From Planctomycetota bacterium (GTDB taxonomy: Bacteria > Planctomycetota > Phycisphaerae > FEN-1346 > JAACEH01), in contig JAFGPY010000244.1 in NCBI GenBank assembly GCA_016935955.1, positions 1 through 13,656 of the forward strand: DNA of 13,656 nucleotides, in the 5' to 3' direction. Below the pieces are notes generated by a model. It ran no database searches, was not told the DNA's origin, and saw nothing but the letters and a program-made list of their open reading frames with translations. Shown piece after piece: positions 6,356-13,656 of the stretch (position 1 is the first letter of the stretch; each line of letters opens with the position of its first letter). The position numbers were made by a program, and so were the translations under genes.

Positions 6356-9033
6356 TTGGCCTCCCGCCAGTTGGAGCCGGTCGCCACGTCGACCTTCATC
6401 GGCACGTTGAGTTTCAGCGCCGAGGCCATCTCCTCGACGATCATCGCCTGTTCGTCCTCGACGGCCGCGGACGGCACCTCGAAGACCAGTTCGTCATGGA
6501 CCTGCAGAATCAGTCGCGAGGGCCGCTGCTCGTCGTCGATGCGGCGATCGATGTTGACCATGGCCACCTTGATCAGGTCGGCGGCCGAACCCTGGAGCAC
6601 GGTGTTGAAGGCCGCCCGCTCGTTGTTGGTCCAGCGCTTGGCGTCGGTGAACTTGACGCCCGTCGCCGGGCGACGGCGACCGAGGATGGTCATCACGTAG
6701 CCGTCGGTCATGGCCCGCTGAAGCACGCCGTCCATGAAATCGCGGACGCGCGTGTAGCGGGCGAAGTAGGCGTCGATGAAGTCCTGGGCCTCGCCGACCG
6801 GGATGCCCAGGTCGCGCGACAGGCCGTAAGCCGTCTTGCCGTAGATCAGTCCGAAGTTGACCGCCTTGGCCCGTCCTCGCTGGTCGGAGGTGACCTGGTC
6901 CTGCGGCACGCCAAAGATCTCCGAGGCCACGAAGGCGTGAATGTCGAAGTCGCGGGCGAAGGCGTCGAGCAGGAACGGATCCTGGCTGAAGTGGGCCAGC
7001 AGCCGCAACTCAACCTGGCTGTAGTCGGCCGACAGCAGCACGTCGCGTTTCGGATCGCCGGGCACGAAGGCGGCGCGAATGCGACGGCCCTCGTCGCTGC
7101 GAACGGGAATATTCTGCAGGTTCGGATCGCTCGAACTGAGCCGCCCAGTGGCCACGGCCGCCTGGTTGAACGAGGCGTGAATGCGGCCGGTGTCGGGATT
7201 GACCAGTTGCGGCAAGGCGTCGACGTAGGTGCCCTTGAGCTTGGCCAGCGTACGATATTCCAGCACTTTGGCTGGCAGCGGATGCTCGGGGGCCAGCGTC
7301 TCGAGTGTGAACGAGTCGGTGCTGACGCCGGTCTTGGTCTTCTTGACCGGCTTCAGGCCCAGTTCGTTGAACAGAATCTCGCCGAGTTGCTTCGGCGAAT
7401 CGACGTTGAACTCGCGACCGGCCAGCTTGTGGATTTCGTCGCGGAGCGCGTCCATGCGCGTGCCGAAGTCCTTGCTCAGGTCGGCCAGCAGACCGAGGTC
7501 CAAGGCCACGCCGCGCCGCTCCATCTTCTCAAGCACGCGAACGAGCGGCATCTCGACCTTGTCGAAGAGCCGCTGCAGGTCTTCCTCGTCGGAGAAGCGT
7601 GCGGCGAAGTGCTCGTACAGCCGCCAGGTCATCTCGGCGTCTTCGGCCGCATAGAACGTGATCTGTTCCAGCGGAACCTGGTCCATGGTCTTCTGCTCGC
7701 TGCCGCGTTTCTTCTCGCCGATCAGGTCGGTGATCGGGACGGCGCGGTAGCCCAGGCGCTCCTCGGCCAGGGCGTCCAGCCCGTGGCTGCGACTGCCAGG
7801 ATCGAGCAGGTACGAGGCAATCATCGTATCGAACAGCGGCCCTTTGACCTCCAGCCCCGCGGTGCCCAGGACGGCCAGGTCGAACTTCGCGTTGTGCGCG
7901 ATCTTGAGCGTCTTGTCCGATCGCAGCACCGGGCCGAGCACATCGCGGACGGTGTCGAGGTCCAGATGGGTCTCGCCCTCGGGCGCCATGACCGGCACAT
8001 AGGCACCGTGGCCCTGGGCCGTCGAGAAGCTCAGCCCGACGAGTCGATCACGCAACGGATCAAGACCCGTCAGTTCGGTGTCGAAGGCGAAGGCCTTGGC
8101 CTTCGCCAGCGCGGCGGCCAGGCGCTTGAGGGCGGCCGCCGTGGCAACGCACTCGAACTGCTGCTCGTGCCGCGGAGCCTCGGTCGGCCCTTCGAACTGT
8201 TCGGCCAGCTTCTTGAAGGCCAGTTGGTTGAACAGGGCGGCAACCGTCTCGTTGTCGGCCTCGCCCACGGCCAGGTCCTTGTAGGTCAGGTCGATCGGGA
8301 TGTCGGTCTGGAGCGTGGCCAGCTCGCGGCTCATGCGGGCCTGGTCGGCGTGCTCGCGGAGGCTCTCGCCCATCTTGCCTTTGATCTCGTCGGCGTGGGC
8401 CAGGATCTCGTCCATCGAGCCGTACTGCTGCAAGAGGGCAATGGCCCGCTTCTCGCCGATGCCCGGCACGCCCGGAATGTTGTCGGACGTATCGCCCATC
8501 AGGCCCAGCCAGTCGGTGATCTGATCGGGCCGCAGCCCCTTCTCGGCCTCGAGCCACGCGGTGTCGATCGTCTGGTCCTTGCGGTTGTCATACATGACGA
8601 CGTTGGGACCGAGCAGTTGCATCAGGTCCTTGTCGCGCGAGACGATCACCACCTGGCAGCCGTCGCGGCGGGCCTGTTCGGCGAACAGGGCCACCAGGTC
8701 GTCGGCCTCGTAGCCCGGGGCCTCGACCACGCGGACGCCCAGGGCCCGCAGGATCTCCTTGCTGCGGTCGATCTGCGGCACCAAGTCGTCGGGCATCGGC
8801 TTGCGCGTCACCTTATAGTCGGCGTAGGCCTTCTTGCGGAAAGTCTCCTCGGGCCCGTCGTAGACGGCCACCAGGTAGTCGGGCTGCTTGTCGCGGAGCA
8901 CCTTGAGCACGGCCTGCACGAAACCGAAGACGGCCCCGGTGGGCTCCCCGTCGGGCGCAGTCAGGTTGGGAATCGCAAAGTACGAGGCGTACAGGTGCGA
9001 ATGCGAATCGAGAATATAGAGCGTCTTGGGCAT
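6352..9033 (-). CDS. polA: DNA polymerase I with 5'-3' and 3'-5' exonuclease
   Basis: An 893-residue family A polymerase for Okazaki fragment processing and repair. The 5'-3' nuclease (1-290) shows 'EAPGYEADDLVA', 'SRDKDLMQLL' and 'GDTSDNIPGVPGIGEK'. Its first metal ligand is probably Asp9, in 'LDSHSHLYASYFA', where many relatives have Asp-Gly. The proofreading domain (about 300-490) keeps its acidic residues: Asp318 and Glu320 in 'FDTELTGLD', Asp385 in 'HNAKFD', and Tyr461/Asp465 in 'YAAEDAEMT'. The polymerase has motif A 'DYSQVELRLL' (Asp670), motif B with Lys723, Phe727 and Tyr731 in 'AKAVNFGLIYG', and motif C 'VHDE' (845-848). Phe727 matches the position that discriminates against dideoxynucleotides in E. 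coli. The ATG at 9033 has no clear Shine-Dalgarno. It is first in the - strand block and overlaps the racemase. Confidence 0.98.
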   Translation of the reverse strand: MPKTLYILDSHSHLYASYFAIPNLTAPDGEPTGAVFGFVQAVLKVLRDKQPDYLVAVYDGPEETFRKKAYADYKVTRKPMPDDLVPQIDRSKEILRALGVRVVEAPGYEADDLVALFAEQARRDGCQVVIVSRDKDLMQLLGPNVVMYDNRKDQTIDTAWLEAEKGLRPDQITDWLGLMGDTSDNIPGVPGIGEKRAIALLQQYGSMDEILAHADEIKGKMGESLREHADQARMSRELATLQTDIPIDLTYKDLAVGEADNETVAALFNQLAFKKLAEQFEGPTEAPRHEQQFECVATAAALKRLAAALAKAKAFAFDTELTGLDPLRDRLVGLSFSTAQGHGAYVPVMAPEGETHLDLDTVRDVLGPVLRSDKTLKIAHNAKFDLAVLGTAGLEVKGPLFDTMIASYLLDPGSRSHGLDALAEERLGYRAVPITDLIGEKKRGSEQKTMDQVPLEQITFYAAEDAEMTWRLYEHFAARFSDEEDLQRLFDKVEMPLVRVLEKMERRGVALDLGLLADLSKDFGTRMDALRDEIHKLAGREFNVDSPKQLGEILFNELGLKPVKKTKTGVSTDSFTLETLAPEHPLPAKVLEYRTLAKLKGTYVDALPQLVNPDTGRIHASFNQAAVATGRLSSSDPNLQNIPVRSDEGRRIRAAFVPGDPKRDVLLSADYSQVELRLLAHFSQDPFLLDAFARDFDIHAFVASEIFGVPQDQVTSDQRGRAKAVNFGLIYGKTAYGLSRDLGIPVGEAQDFIDAYFARYTRVRDFMDGVLQRAMTDGYVMTILGRRRPATGVKFTDAKRWTNNERAAFNTVLQGSAADLIKVAMVNIDRRIDDEQRPSRLILQVHDELVFEVPSAAVEDEQAMIVEEMASALKLNVPMKVDVATGSNWREAK
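6360..6365 (-). promoter_or_regulatory. Shine-Dalgarno for the racemase inside polA
   Basis: GGGAGG on the - strand lies 4 bases before the racemase ATG and within the last codons of polA. With the ATGA stop/start overlap it indicates translational coupling. Confidence 0.6.
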
Positions 9034-9404
9034 GCCGCGAGTTTGCGTTGTCGCCTGTGTGATCGTCTGCCAGTCGCCTGGCCTTGGTGGGAGTAACCGC
9101 CTGTGGCCCGCCTTCGGGCCCCGTCTCAGAGAATCCTCATGAAAGTAGGTGTCTCACCAAACGCCGGTCTCAGTACCGGCCGCCGGACAACTGTTTTCTG
9201 CGCGGGAGCGTCGTCCTAAAGGATCAGCCGTATCAGGAAAATCGCGGGACCGCAGCCCGAAAATCGCACCAACACAGAGAGGAATCACGGCGAGTCGACC
9301 GGTTTCTCATGTGGGGTGAATCGCTTGGAAAACGCATGCAGGAGCGGCGAACGCCTAAATGCCCTTGCGAGGCCGCCCGCAGACGGCCCCCTCAATCGCC
9401 CGTA

Positions 9405-9433
9405 AGTCTAGCCCGATTCTCCGCGGCGGTCAA
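9405..9433 (-). promoter_or_regulatory. Candidate promoter of the polA block
   Basis: On the - strand there is TTGACC (9433-9428), a 17-base spacer, then TAGACT (9410-9405). The -35 matches consensus at five of six, the -10 at four of six. It is back-to-back with the + strand promoter. The implied start site is near 9398, giving a long polA leader. Confidence 0.5.
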
Positions 9434-9447
9434 GGCATATTTTTTGG

Positions 9448-9476
9448 TTGACAATAAATGGCCGCCGACCTACATT
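9448..9476 (+). promoter_or_regulatory. Candidate promoter of the coiled-coil gene
   Basis: A consensus -35 TTGACA (9448-9453), a 17-base spacer, and -10 TACATT (9471-9476, four of six). An AT-rich tract, ATATTTTTT, lies directly upstream and could act as an UP element. The start site should be near 9483. Confidence 0.6.
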
Positions 9477-9651
9477 TAACGCCCGCTGACACCGTTATTT
9501 GCGTCCCTCGTCGGAGGTCTGTCGCGGCGACGGCCGCCAGCGGCTCAGTCCAGCACCGATGCGGTCTGTTCCCGGCGCGGAGGCCGGGTGGGCATCATAC
9601 GATTCGATACCGACCGCCAGTACTTGCCGACGTACTTACTTATCGAGTATC

Positions 9652-9657
9652 AGGAGG
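9652..9657 (+). promoter_or_regulatory. Strong Shine-Dalgarno of the coiled-coil gene
   Basis: AGGAGG 8 bases before the ATG at 9666, an optimal arrangement that fixes this start and suggests high expression. Confidence 0.75.
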
Positions 9658-9665
9658 CTTCCTAA

Positions 9666-11126
9666 ATGGCCAAGCGAGTAGCCGGAAAACGGCAGGGTCT
9701 GCTTTACGGACTGATTGCCATGATCGCCGTGTCGATCATCTTTGCGGTACTGTTCTTCCTGAAGACGAGCGAACTGCAGGAGACGCGGCAGTTGTTCGAT
9801 TCGAGCGCCCAGGATCTGAACAAGGTCCAGGCCGAACTGAAGAAGCTTCAGGATCGGTTGGCCAACAGCGGCGTCTCGACCAAGGGCCAGTCGCTGAAGG
9901 ACCAGGTGGAAGCTCTCCTGACCGACAACAACAGGTACAGACAAGGTATCAACAACCTGGCCAACGAGATCAGCCGCGCCGCGGGAAGCGATGCCACCGG
10001 ATTGGAACTGCTGAGCTACGTCAAGGGACAGATCGCCCTGTCCGAAATGGCCAAGGCGGAGGCCACGAAAACCCTGGAGATCGCCCCGAAGCTTGAGGGC
10101 GTGACCGGCATTCAGGTCGCCAGCCCGACGTCGCTCAACGAGGCCGTCAGCCTCCTCGGGCTTCACGTCAAGGCCCTCGACGAGGCCTACAAGGCTCGCC
10201 AACTGGACATTCAGAAGGCCGCACAGAACAACGAGTCGCTCCAGAGCACCCTCGACACCAACACCAAGAACGCCGAAGAGAAGTACAACCAGATGGTTCA
10301 GTCCAAGGACACCGAGATCGCCGGCCTGCGGACCAAGGTCGAAGAGGTGCAGAAGGAAAGCGACGATCGCGAGCGGCAGCGCGAGGCCCTCAAGAACGAG
10401 TTCACGAACTACAGGGTCGCCGCCGCCGAGCAGTTGCAGCTGAAGATCAACCGCCAGATCGAGCTCGAGTCGCAGATCAAGGAACTGCTCGACAAGGTCA
10501 AGCGTGAGACGACCGGCGTGGCCCAGCCCGACGGCACGATCGTCAGCCTGATGCCCGGCGAGCGAACCGGCTACATCGACCTGGCGGCCGGCGACGGCGT
10601 GTTCACCAACCTGAGCTTCGTCGTCTACGATCCGGCCGAGGTGGCCCTAGGCAAGGAGAAGGGCTACGTCAGCATCGTCAACGTCATGGACAACGCCAGC
10701 GAGGTCGTCATCACGTCGTACAAGAAGACCAACCCGATCGTCAAGGGCGACGTCATCACGAACATCGTCTACGACCGTGCCCGCCGCTTCCACTTCGCGG
10801 TGGTCGGTCACTTCGACATCGACGGCGACGGCAAGGACGACAGCCAGACCATCAAGCACCTCATCGAGCGCTTCGGCGGCAAGGTCGACGACAAGCTGAA
10901 CGTCCGCTCGGACTACCTCGTGGTGGGCGACGACCCGATGTCCACGTTCAAGGCCCCGACGATCGGCGGCCTGACCGGTCAGGACAAGGTCCTCGAGGAA
11001 GAGCTCAAGGGACAGCAGAAGGCTTACGGCGAGGCGACGGACCTGGCCCAGCGGTTCTGGATCCCAGTGCTGAATCAGAATCGGTTCCTGACGCTGATCG
11101 GTGTTCGTCCGGCCGGCGAGGAATAA
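9666..11126 (+). CDS. Membrane-anchored coiled-coil protein with BRCT-like C-terminus
   Basis: 486 residues, not recognised as a named family. A basic N-terminus (Lys/Arg at 3, 4, 8, 9) precedes one membrane helix (about 12-32), which predicts the N-terminus inside and the rest outside the cytoplasmic membrane. Residues about 35-95 and 170-280 are charged, heptad-like coiled coil. Residues about 285-370 look like a beta-rich domain ('GTIVSLMPGERTGYIDLAAGDGV...FVVYD', 'KGYVSIVNV', 'PIVKGDVI') like those of cell-surface or flagellar accessory proteins. Residues 374-430 resemble a BRCT fold: 'RFHFAVVGHFD', 'IKHLIERFGGKV', 'RSDYLVVGDDP'. Inside it is an Asp-rich loop 'DIDGDGKDD' (384-392). Own promoter, strong ribosome site and terminator make it a single-gene unit. 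A structural role in the envelope is inference. Confidence 0.88.
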   Translation: MAKRVAGKRQGLLYGLIAMIAVSIIFAVLFFLKTSELQETRQLFDSSAQDLNKVQAELKKLQDRLANSGVSTKGQSLKDQVEALLTDNNRYRQGINNLANEISRAAGSDATGLELLSYVKGQIALSEMAKAEATKTLEIAPKLEGVTGIQVASPTSLNEAVSLLGLHVKALDEAYKARQLDIQKAAQNNESLQSTLDTNTKNAEEKYNQMVQSKDTEIAGLRTKVEEVQKESDDRERQREALKNEFTNYRVAAAEQLQLKINRQIELESQIKELLDKVKRETTGVAQPDGTIVSLMPGERTGYIDLAAGDGVFTNLSFVVYDPAEVALGKEKGYVSIVNVMDNASEVVITSYKKTNPIVKGDVITNIVYDRARRFHFAVVGHFDIDGDGKDDSQTIKHLIERFGGKVDDKLNVRSDYLVVGDDPMSTFKAPTIGGLTGQDKVLEEELKGQQKAYGEATDLAQRFWIPVLNQNRFLTLIGVRPAGEE

Positions 11127-11164
11127 GTCCAACGCGTCGTCGACAATCGGCGATACGACAGATC

Positions 11165-11204
11165 AAGGGGCGGTTCCGTTTCGACGGGGCCGCCCCTTTC
11201 GTTT
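11165..11204 (+). terminator. Intrinsic terminator of the coiled-coil gene
   Basis: AAGGGGCGG (11165-11173) pairs with CCGCCCCTT (11190-11198), extended inward by G-U pairs and CCG/CGG to a stem of about 14 bp with loop TTTCGA, followed by TTTCGTTT. It begins 39 bases after the stop. Confidence 0.85.
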
Positions 11205-11342
11205 CCGGAATGCGACCACAAGGAAAGCTATACGACGTCATACAAATCTCTCGGGGTGCCCGTGATGGGTGCCATGCCCGCTCCTGTCGCAGAGCCCGAG
11301 CACTGTCGAGGGGCAGGCATGCCGAATGGCTCCCCTCTCACG

Positions 11343-11369
11343 CATGGCTGCGGGGCAGCCATGGCACCC
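11343..11369. repeat. Palindrome CATGGCTGC-GGG-GCAGCCATG plus GCACC
   Basis: Nine-base arms (11343-11351 and 11355-11363) followed by GCACCC. Same design as the palindrome at 1076-1095, where GGTGC stands before CATGGC. It lies downstream of the small membrane protein gene and may protect or end its transcript. Confidence 0.65.
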
Positions 11370-11436
11370 AACGGAAGAATATTTACGCGTTGGTCCACAC
11401 GTGACAGGCGCCGACAAGTTCAGCCAAATTGTGGAA

Positions 11437-11760
11437 TCAGCTGTAGAGCCGCGAGGTGAGTTGTTCGAGTTCCCGGCGGCGCGGCGAATCGTCCGCCGCA
11501 TCGCGAAGGGCCTGTTGCAGAATGTGGGGTTCGACGAAGATCAGCGACTCGGGATCAACGGCCGCTTTCTCGGCGGCCTTCTTCAGACGGCGTGCCTGCT
11601 TGCGCGTCAGGCCGTGTGCCTGCTGCAGTTCGTGCCACAGATGGTCGCTCGTGCGGTGGTGCTGCCCGTCGAGCTTGCGACTGAGCACGACGGCCACCAC
11701 GGCAAAGCAGATGATCGCCACGAAGGCCATCGTCGTCCAGAAATCATAGGCGGAAGGCAT
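11437..11760 (-). CDS. Small single-pass membrane protein, unknown
   Basis: 107 residues with one membrane helix near the N-terminus (about 9-26, 'MAFVAIICFAVVAVVL') and then a soluble, basic part: 'HGLTRKQARRLKKAAEKAA' (49-67) and 'DPESLIFVEPHILQQAL' (69-85). Arg/Lys just after the helix suggests that the soluble part is cytoplasmic. The ATG at 11760 has AGGA 8 bases upstream. It starts 10 bp after the HEAT-repeat gene ends, so the two are very likely one transcript. I do not recognise the family; the helical, charged tail could be a protein or nucleic-acid contact surface. Confidence 0.78.
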   Translation of the reverse strand: MPSAYDFWTTMAFVAIICFAVVAVVLSRKLDGQHHRTSDHLWHELQQAHGLTRKQARRLKKAAEKAAVDPESLIFVEPHILQQALRDAADDSPRRRELEQLTSRLYS

Positions 11761-11770
11761 AGCCCTGTTC

Positions 11771-13543
11771 CTAAGCTGAAGCCAGCAACTGTGCGGCCTT
11801 CAGGCGTACACGGTCGCTCGGGTCGCGCCGCGTCAGCAGTTCGGCCGTCCTGGCGAATCCCTGCGGCCGAACCTGCGAGAAGACCCACAACGCACTGATG
11901 CGATCGGCCTCGCCGGAGGCCAGCATGTCGCGAAGCACCTGCCGCCCTTCGGGCCTGTCGCGGCCGAGCAGAGCCATGGCCGCATTGGCTCGGACGCGAC
12001 TGTTTCCGTCGCGGACAAATGGCAGGAAAACGTCGGCGTCGGCATGCCGCCGATCGAGAGCTTCCAGGGCATTGGCCCGCACCCTGGCGTCGCGCGAACC
12101 CAGCGCCGCCCGCAGTGCCGCAGCCGTTCCCTCGGATGCACTGTCGCCGACGAGCGCCACGGCAGCACTCTGCACCCGCACGTCGCTCGGATCGTCGGCC
12201 AGTTGTTGCAGCCGCTCGGCAAAGGCGTCGGCCGCCGATGCCAGGCGGATCACGTTGAGTGCGGCCTCGCGCGTGGGCGAGGCATTCTCCAGGTGCGGGT
12301 CGAGCAGGCGCGGCTGCTCGGCGAGGACCGGCCTCATGGCCCGCCCCACCTCGCGGCGGTCGGTCGCCTCCAGACGCCACCAGTGCGAGAGCAGCCGGTC
12401 CACGGACTGCTGCGACGGAGCGGCGAACAGCCCTCGCCGCACCATGTGCACCACGGCCTGCACGGCGGTGGCGACGGGCCCCTGCTCCGCCACGAGCGGC
12501 AACTCGACGGCCGCCGCCTCACCGCAATGGGCCAAGGCGTCGACGGCCATGCGACGGGCGTCGTCCTGGGCGTGTTCGACGGCCAGCGTGCGGCAAAGCA
12601 CCGCCAGGCGAGCCGAAGGCATGCCGCTGCGAGCCGCAAGCGACAACAGGTTGGCCAGCAACTCGGCCGGCAACTGTTCGACGCCTTCCTGTCCGGCCGT
12701 CAGCCACGGCGCTTGCCGCAGGCGGGCCACCGCCACGTCCGAAAGCTGCGGACGGCGGCCGAACTCCCGCAGAAGCAGCCGCAACTCGGCGGGACTGAGC
12801 GGACGCTGCAACAGGGCAACCGCATCGGTTGCCAGGTCGTCGTGTTCCATGGCCCGGACCACAAAACCGAACAACTCGGGTTCGATCTGTTTGGTCAGTT
12901 CCGCCACCAGCCGCTGCCGTCTCTGGTCGCGGCGGAGCGACACGGCGCTCCAGAACCAATGGGCGGAGTCGTCGGCCAGCATGGCCACGGCCTTGAGGAC
13001 GCGGGGCGTCTCGACGGCCTGGCGCAATGCGAAGGCTCGGCGAAGGGCATCGAGGATGAACTGCTTCCGCCGGGCCGACTCTTCGTTGAGTGTCGTCTCG
13101 ATCGGACCGGCCAGGTCCATTTCGGTGCGCCGGAGGTTGCGGGCCCAGCGGCAGAGCAGGTCCACGGCCTCGCCGCGGACAACGGCGTCGGCGCTGCCCG
13201 TGGCCTCGGCGACGAGGTAGGCCATGCTCAGGTCGGCGGCCTGGTCCACGAGCCGCACGACGGATTGCTGCAATTGCGGCTTGCGGGAGGCCATGGCCCA
13301 GCGCATGGCCGGCCCCAGGCGGTCCATGGAGCCGAGAACCCGCTGGGCGAGCGGGTCGCTCAATCTGGCGAAATGCTCCACGAGCAGCGACTGGCGGCTG
13401 CCCCGAGTGGTAGTCAGCAGGCGATCAACGACCAGCGCGCACATGACCGGCGAACCGTGCACGAGCGCGTGGCCGAGCACGCGACGAGCGGCCCGGTTTT
13501 CGGATCGCATCAGGCAATCGACGGTGGTTTCGAATCCGCTCAT
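11771..13543 (-). CDS. HEAT-repeat protein
   Basis: 590 residues, strongly helical, no signal peptide or membrane helix seen. The C-terminus has five units with the HEAT/PBS-lyase pattern (Asp-x-Arg-Val-Arg-x-x-Ala-x-x-Ala-Leu) beginning near residues 454 ('DVRVQSAAVAL'), 485 ('DARVRANALEAL'), 515 ('SRVRANAAMAL'), 547 ('DRISALWVF') and 577 ('DRVRLKAAQLL'), a period of 30-32 residues. The N-terminal 420 residues look like more divergent helical repeats, e.g. 'VVRGEAVDLLCRWA'. Such proteins are usually scaffolds; no catalytic motif is visible. It stands directly upstream of the small membrane protein gene, suggesting a peripheral membrane complex (inference). The ATG at 13543 has only a weak GGA upstream. 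Confidence 0.85.
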   Translation of the reverse strand: MSGFETTVDCLMRSENRAARRVLGHALVHGSPVMCALVVDRLLTTTRGSRQSLLVEHFARLSDPLAQRVLGSMDRLGPAMRWAMASRKPQLQQSVVRLVDQAADLSMAYLVAEATGSADAVVRGEAVDLLCRWARNLRRTEMDLAGPIETTLNEESARRKQFILDALRRAFALRQAVETPRVLKAVAMLADDSAHWFWSAVSLRRDQRRQRLVAELTKQIEPELFGFVVRAMEHDDLATDAVALLQRPLSPAELRLLLREFGRRPQLSDVAVARLRQAPWLTAGQEGVEQLPAELLANLLSLAARSGMPSARLAVLCRTLAVEHAQDDARRMAVDALAHCGEAAAVELPLVAEQGPVATAVQAVVHMVRRGLFAAPSQQSVDRLLSHWWRLEATDRREVGRAMRPVLAEQPRLLDPHLENASPTREAALNVIRLASAADAFAERLQQLADDPSDVRVQSAAVALVGDSASEGTAAALRAALGSRDARVRANALEALDRRHADADVFLPFVRDGNSRVRANAAMALLGRDRPEGRQVLRDMLASGEADRISALWVFSQVRPQGFARTAELLTRRDPSDRVRLKAAQLLASA

Positions 13544-13656
13544 AGTTCCGGATCGGACAGGGCCCGAGTGCGCAGTGAGACAGTGGCTGCAACATGCGTT
13601 ACGATACTGCTATCGGTTCGCACGGGTCCGATAATTTAATTGAAATCGACGCAAAA
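13544..13656 (-). promoter_or_regulatory. Probable upstream region of the HEAT-repeat gene
   Basis: The 113 bases before the HEAT gene include an AT-rich stretch (13631-13645) in an otherwise GC-rich region, and TATCGT on the - strand at 13616-13611 region. No convincing paired -35/-10 could be set. The window ends here. Confidence 0.25.

Larger units (their letters stand above)
9034..9665. other. 632-bp divergent control region
   Basis: This is the gap between polA (- strand) and the coiled-coil gene (+ strand). It contains two divergent candidate promoters around 9405-9476, leaving a leader of about 365 nt before polA and about 180 nt before the + gene. Hairpins: GGCCCG-CCTT-CGGGCC (9105-9120), GCCGGT-CTCAGT-ACCGGC (9163-9180), and CCCGGC-GCGGAG-GCCGGG (9571-9588). 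I recognise no known riboswitch or small RNA, and no coding frame here has a supported start. Confidence 0.7.
11127..11436. other. Intergenic region between convergent genes
   Basis: 310 bp. The first part holds the intrinsic terminator. The middle (about 11254-11370) holds scattered repeat pieces: GGTGCCATG at 11269-11277, GGGCAGGCATGCC near 11311, and the palindrome at 11343-11363. The last 60 bp, up to the stop of the small membrane protein gene, shows nothing I can name. Confidence 0.7.

Noticed and set aside
6496..9096. 866-codon open frame on the + strand opposite polA
   Set aside because: The - strand frame carries every DNA polymerase I motif; the + frame has composition typical of an antisense shadow in GC-rich DNA and no recognisable domain.
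9034..9400. Possible rnpB, 6S RNA, SRP RNA or riboswitch in the polA leader
   Set aside because: I looked for conserved core sequences of these RNAs and found none; only simple hairpins are visible.
9084..9479. Open frame of 131 codons in the divergent region
   Set aside because: No ribosome site, no recognisable domain, and it spans both candidate promoters.
12044..13639. 531-codon + strand open frame opposite the HEAT-repeat gene
   Set aside because: The - strand frame shows regular 30-32 residue repeats; the + frame shows none and is rich in His, Gly, Gln and Arg, as expected of a complement frame.

Overview
This is a GC-rich bacterial chromosome segment. The gene content suggests the Planctomycetota, possibly a Phycisphaerae-like lineage: a formylglycine-type sulfatase, a HEAT-repeat protein, a membrane-anchored coiled-coil protein, a proofreading DNA polymerase I next to coaE and rho, and intergenic DNA full of palindromic repeats. 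The assignment rests on gene style, not on a marker gene search.

Layout. (1) 1-942, + strand: the 3' part of a sulfatase whose start lies off the window. (2) 943-3353: an accessory-looking island. A 604-residue DNA methyltransferase with a C-terminal Mrr-like nuclease domain is encoded on the - strand (1163-2977). It is bracketed by two direct copies of an 89-bp REPIN-like element (971-1059 and 3119-3207), and the 3058-3343 gap is an almost continuous row of hairpins. (3) 3354-9033, - strand: a housekeeping block, transcribed in the order polA, Asp/Glu racemase, coaE, rho. The racemase overlaps polA by ATGA. coaE is separated from it by 170 bp of repeats, and rho follows coaE after 87 bp. (4) 9034-9665: a 632-bp divergent control region with two back-to-back sigma70-like promoters, both with 17-bp spacing, whose -35 boxes are 14 bp apart. 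(5) 9666-11126, + strand: a type II membrane-anchored coiled-coil protein ending in a beta-rich domain and a BRCT-like domain, followed by a strong intrinsic terminator. (6) 11771-13543 and 11437-11760, - strand: a two-gene unit of a HEAT-repeat protein and a small single-pass membrane protein.

How they relate. polA, coaE and rho are core replication, CoA-synthesis and transcription-termination genes. The racemase appears to be translationally coupled to polA without an obvious functional link. The methyltransferase looks like a stand-alone DNA modification or defence protein. Its central target-recognition part is visibly lower in GC than its catalytic parts, which suggests domain exchange.

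The two items most worth following are the extracytoplasmic BRCT-like coiled-coil protein and the REPIN-bracketed methyltransferase-nuclease fusion. I see no tRNA, rRNA, CRISPR array, insertion sequence or transposase.
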